NCBI RefSeq assembly: GCF_017654505.1
Contig: NC_054534.1
Location: forward strand, 22,974,252 to 23,038,251
Reading direction: 5' to 3'
Length of the DNA stretch: 64,000 bases
Source of the DNA: Polyodon spathula
Lineage: Eukaryota; Chordata; Actinopteri; Acipenseriformes; Polyodontidae
A program made the position numbers and the translations under genes. The stretch's first letter is position 1, and every line of letters starts with the position of its first letter. Of the stretch, positions 61,441 to 64,000 are shown in pieces. The notes below the pieces were generated by a model. It ran no database searches and was not told the origin of the DNA. It saw only the letters and a list, made by a program, of their open reading frames with translations.

Positions 61441-62611
61441 TAGTATCCCTGTTCATTTGAACACATATTGATTTAAAGTGATATTTATTGACCTGCCATT
61501 GATCATCAGAGACCTTGGAATCTAGCTGATAAGCTGATTGCACTATTATGCAAAACGGTACAAAATGTAATGACAAAATGAAGGTTCACAGTTTGTATGA
61601 GAATGATGCACACCTTTCTAGTGCTTTGAGTACCTTGGAGAGATGTACAATACAGATGAGTTGCATAGCAGCTTACTAAACACTGTCATTAATAATGGGA
61701 GGAGTTAATATACTTGTATACTGATTACATATATTAGAGTTTACAGTAATAGCAAATAAAGGTCACAGAGTAATAGTGTGGGAGATTTAAACAATTCCTA
61801 TTGATTTGTACCTTAAAATGTGCTTGTAAAAAGCCTAAAGACAAGTCTCATCTGTTTAACACCTTTTCTTCATATCCACCTGTGCTTTTTTCTGTACTAT
61901 CATACCAAGCTAGACTTTAATTTAACTGGAATACAATTATTTCCCAGGCGCTATGTCAACCTAGTCTATAGCTTTTCCCAAGAGACGGTTACCAAAGTCT
62001 TTAATCAATGTTAATAAAATAGTCAAATGGACATTTGTTTGTCCACCAAGCACTGTGGCTAAGTCCAAAAGAGCTCTTATCACAGCCCTCGGGGGGATGA
62101 GAGGTAAACAGGAGTGGTGATTATGAGTGACCGGAGTTGGATTTGAATCCATGGAGTTCCACTGCTTTCTAATTCTTCTAAGCTTCAGTTGTGTAGCGTA
62201 TCTATCCCTATATCTACTTATCAAACAACTCAGGGTGACTAGCTTATCCCATTGTTTCCAATGTGGGAACTGATATAAACTAACCCTAATAAATTAAAAC
62301 AGTAACAGTGGTCAGTAATGGTACTCTCCCCACCAGATAATTCTGCTTCTTTTTCTTCTTTTTGTTTATTTTGTGATGAACTTTGGTCCCTGTGAAAGAT
62401 GCTGGGTTGTGAAATTAAAGCACTGGCAGTGACAATGTGACCACTGATCGAATTGAAAGTGATCTGATACCAGTCCCTTGAGTTTCCATCAGCAACAGAT
62501 CTAGAGCAAACCAATGTGGTTTGGAACTTGGACAGCCACAGTTAAGATTTGATCTCTTGATCTCTCTGACTCGCAATGATGAAGGCAGTCTTCCAGTGAG
62601 TATATTGGAAG

Positions 62612-62615
<4 letters not shown>

Positions 62616-62687
<72 letters not shown>

Positions 62688-62715
62688 TAATATATATATA
62701 TATATATATATATAT
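62616..62715. repeat. (TA)n microsatellite
   Basis: TA repeat with an AAATAATAA interruption at about 62682-62690. Confidence 0.97.
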
Positions 62716-63029
62716 GCATGTAAACGGAGTAAAGGCGTACTTGTACACAAATCAGCACGCGAGTCAATACATAAGACCCACATGATAAGTTCTCTTCAAA
62801 CAGGCACACAGCCCTACTGGTGCTATTGAGTCCATGTATCATATTGATTGGTCTCAGAGTCAAAGTCCGGTGGCAACAGTAATTCCAGATTCAGACAAAG
62901 AATTTTGTTCCTCATCTCATCACTGTTTCAGGAAAGTTTAGTATTTATTTTGTTGGCACAGTATCTGTGAGTTTGATTTCCTCCTGATCCACACCCACCC
63001 TCGTCCTATATAGCAGTTCTATTAAAAAA

Positions 63030-63190
63030 TCATTTCACACGGATGGGTGCAAAACACATGCTAATGAATATTTTCTCTGCTTCGCTGTTTGTGAAACAAA
63101 TCATTAGCATTGCCAGATATAAAGCTGCTTTACAATTAAAGAGAATGAACAGGAAAGCAGAAGAGTCTAATTAATCTCAAGAGTCCTATT
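63030..63190. promoter_or_regulatory. Candidate conserved enhancer-like segment
   Basis: Dense homeodomain/POU-type words: ACATGCTAATGAATATT, ATCATTAGCATTGCC (inverted relative to the first), TTTACAATTAAAG and TCTAATTAATCTC within 120 bp. Such clustering is typical of vertebrate developmental enhancers. No direct evidence of function. Confidence 0.35.
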
Positions 63191-63778
63191 TAAACAGTCT
63201 ATCCTATAGTCACCTTTGTAGGAAGTTTGATGATGAAAAATAAATAAATAAATAAATAAATAGATAAATAAACAAACAACCACTTGACCAAATGTGGTAT
63301 TGACCAACTGGCAACTGTAACTTGATTAAATGGGTCAGTCATATACAAGCAAGGCAAACTTTACTCTTTTTTGTGGATTCTTTTGTTTAGGGGTCAAGTT
63401 GGCATTAATTAACTGCTTAAATGCTTGGGAATGGAGACAATCATCCTCTCGTGAGGTTTAACATATTTGTTCTAATATCAGCAACATCTAATTTTATATT
63501 TGTCAAAGGGACTTAAAGACATCGTGGTAACTGTCAGTTACATAAGTTACACAATCTAGTGTAATTATAACTCCACAGTTAATTCTGCTCAATCATCTTA
63601 CAGAACGCCAATCCAGTATATCTGCAACACAGGCTTCAATGTCTATGGGTCACCAAGTGAGAAAACTAAATTATGCTAATGCAGGCTTATTAACAGCTTT
63701 CAATTATTCTCTAAATTCAAACCTAGAAGCCTAATTACAAACCTACCAACCTGGTTTCATTAAGTTGACGTCTCATTT

Positions 63779-63869
<91 letters not shown>
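63779..63869. repeat. (ATT)n switching to (AAT)n, hairpin-forming
   Basis: ATT units to about 63826, then AAT units to 63869. The two halves are reverse complements and could pair as a long hairpin. Confidence 0.95.
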
Positions 63870-63872
<3 letters not shown>

Positions 63873-64000
63873 CATTAGATCAGCATTATTTCACACACTA
63901 CTCTGTATGTTTCCCTTATAAAATTGAAAGATCGGCTGCAGCTGCAAGATCAGTCAGACCTTGTATTATTTTTATCATGTTTACAAAACAATATACAGTA

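Noticed and set aside
62040..62200. Possible tRNA-derived repeat (GGATTTGAATCC)
   Set aside because: Only one box-like word was seen, with no tail or second box, so not listed as a feature.

Overview
The window is vertebrate nuclear DNA, most likely from a ray-finned fish. It is AT-rich and full of long microsatellites, and the only intact protein-coding gene is spread over short GT-AG exons. Tails such as CTGGATAAG..GTCTACTAAGAAATAAA on short interspersed elements, together with decayed Ty3/Gypsy and DIRS-type retroelements, would fit a non-teleost ray-finned fish such as a sturgeon or paddlefish. That placement is an inference from recalled repeat style and was not tested.

The one real gene is SYK (spleen tyrosine kinase) on the minus strand, with its coding region between 34054 (ATG) and 14918 (stop). 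I reconstructed 13 coding exons by reading splice sites and codon phases against the known SYK protein: 34054-33653, 31661-31501, 26466-26328, 25609-25528, 24953-24907, 24424-24356, 20884-20803, 20643-20469, 17817-17608, 17263-17074, 16935-16795, 16186-16074 and 14990-14918. They total 1884 nt, or 627 residues plus stop, and every junction keeps the frame. The protein has two SH2 domains, interdomain B with its regulatory tyrosines, and a kinase domain with all catalytic motifs. The exon for the 23-residue linker insert that separates long from short SYK isoforms is present and is easily missed. A splice acceptor at 34121-34122, upstream of the ATG, implies at least one further non-coding 5' exon at higher coordinates, which I could not place.

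Layout. 1-2.7 kb: an internally deleted Ty3/Gypsy element on the minus strand, with gag, a protease-like motif, a scrap of RT, and an LTR-like leader. 5.6-6.3 kb: an interspersed repeat. 7.15-7.64 kb: a long inverted repeat. 14.9-34.1 kb: SYK, with introns carrying a tRNA-derived SINE, (TA)n, (GA)n, a poly-C run, and a duplicated block near the 3' end. 34986-35728: a solo LTR with a perfect 5-bp target-site duplication, upstream of the first coding exon. 36.1-36.8 kb: a second LTR-like stretch. 41.7-42.2 kb and 43.9-44.3 kb: LINE/SINE 3' ends. 42.7-42.8 kb: a small GC-rich promoter-like patch. 46.73-47.01 kb: a near-perfect palindrome. 49.0-52.6 kb: a decayed DIRS-like retroelement between TIR-like sequences. 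56.6-57.9 kb: a G-rich decayed reading frame followed by an LTR-like sequence. 61-64 kb: unique-looking sequence with homeodomain and octamer-type motifs that could be conserved non-coding DNA.

I found no operon, CRISPR array, functional tRNA or rRNA gene, or novel defence-type system. The rest is intronic or intergenic DNA in which I see only simple repeats and unclassified sequence.
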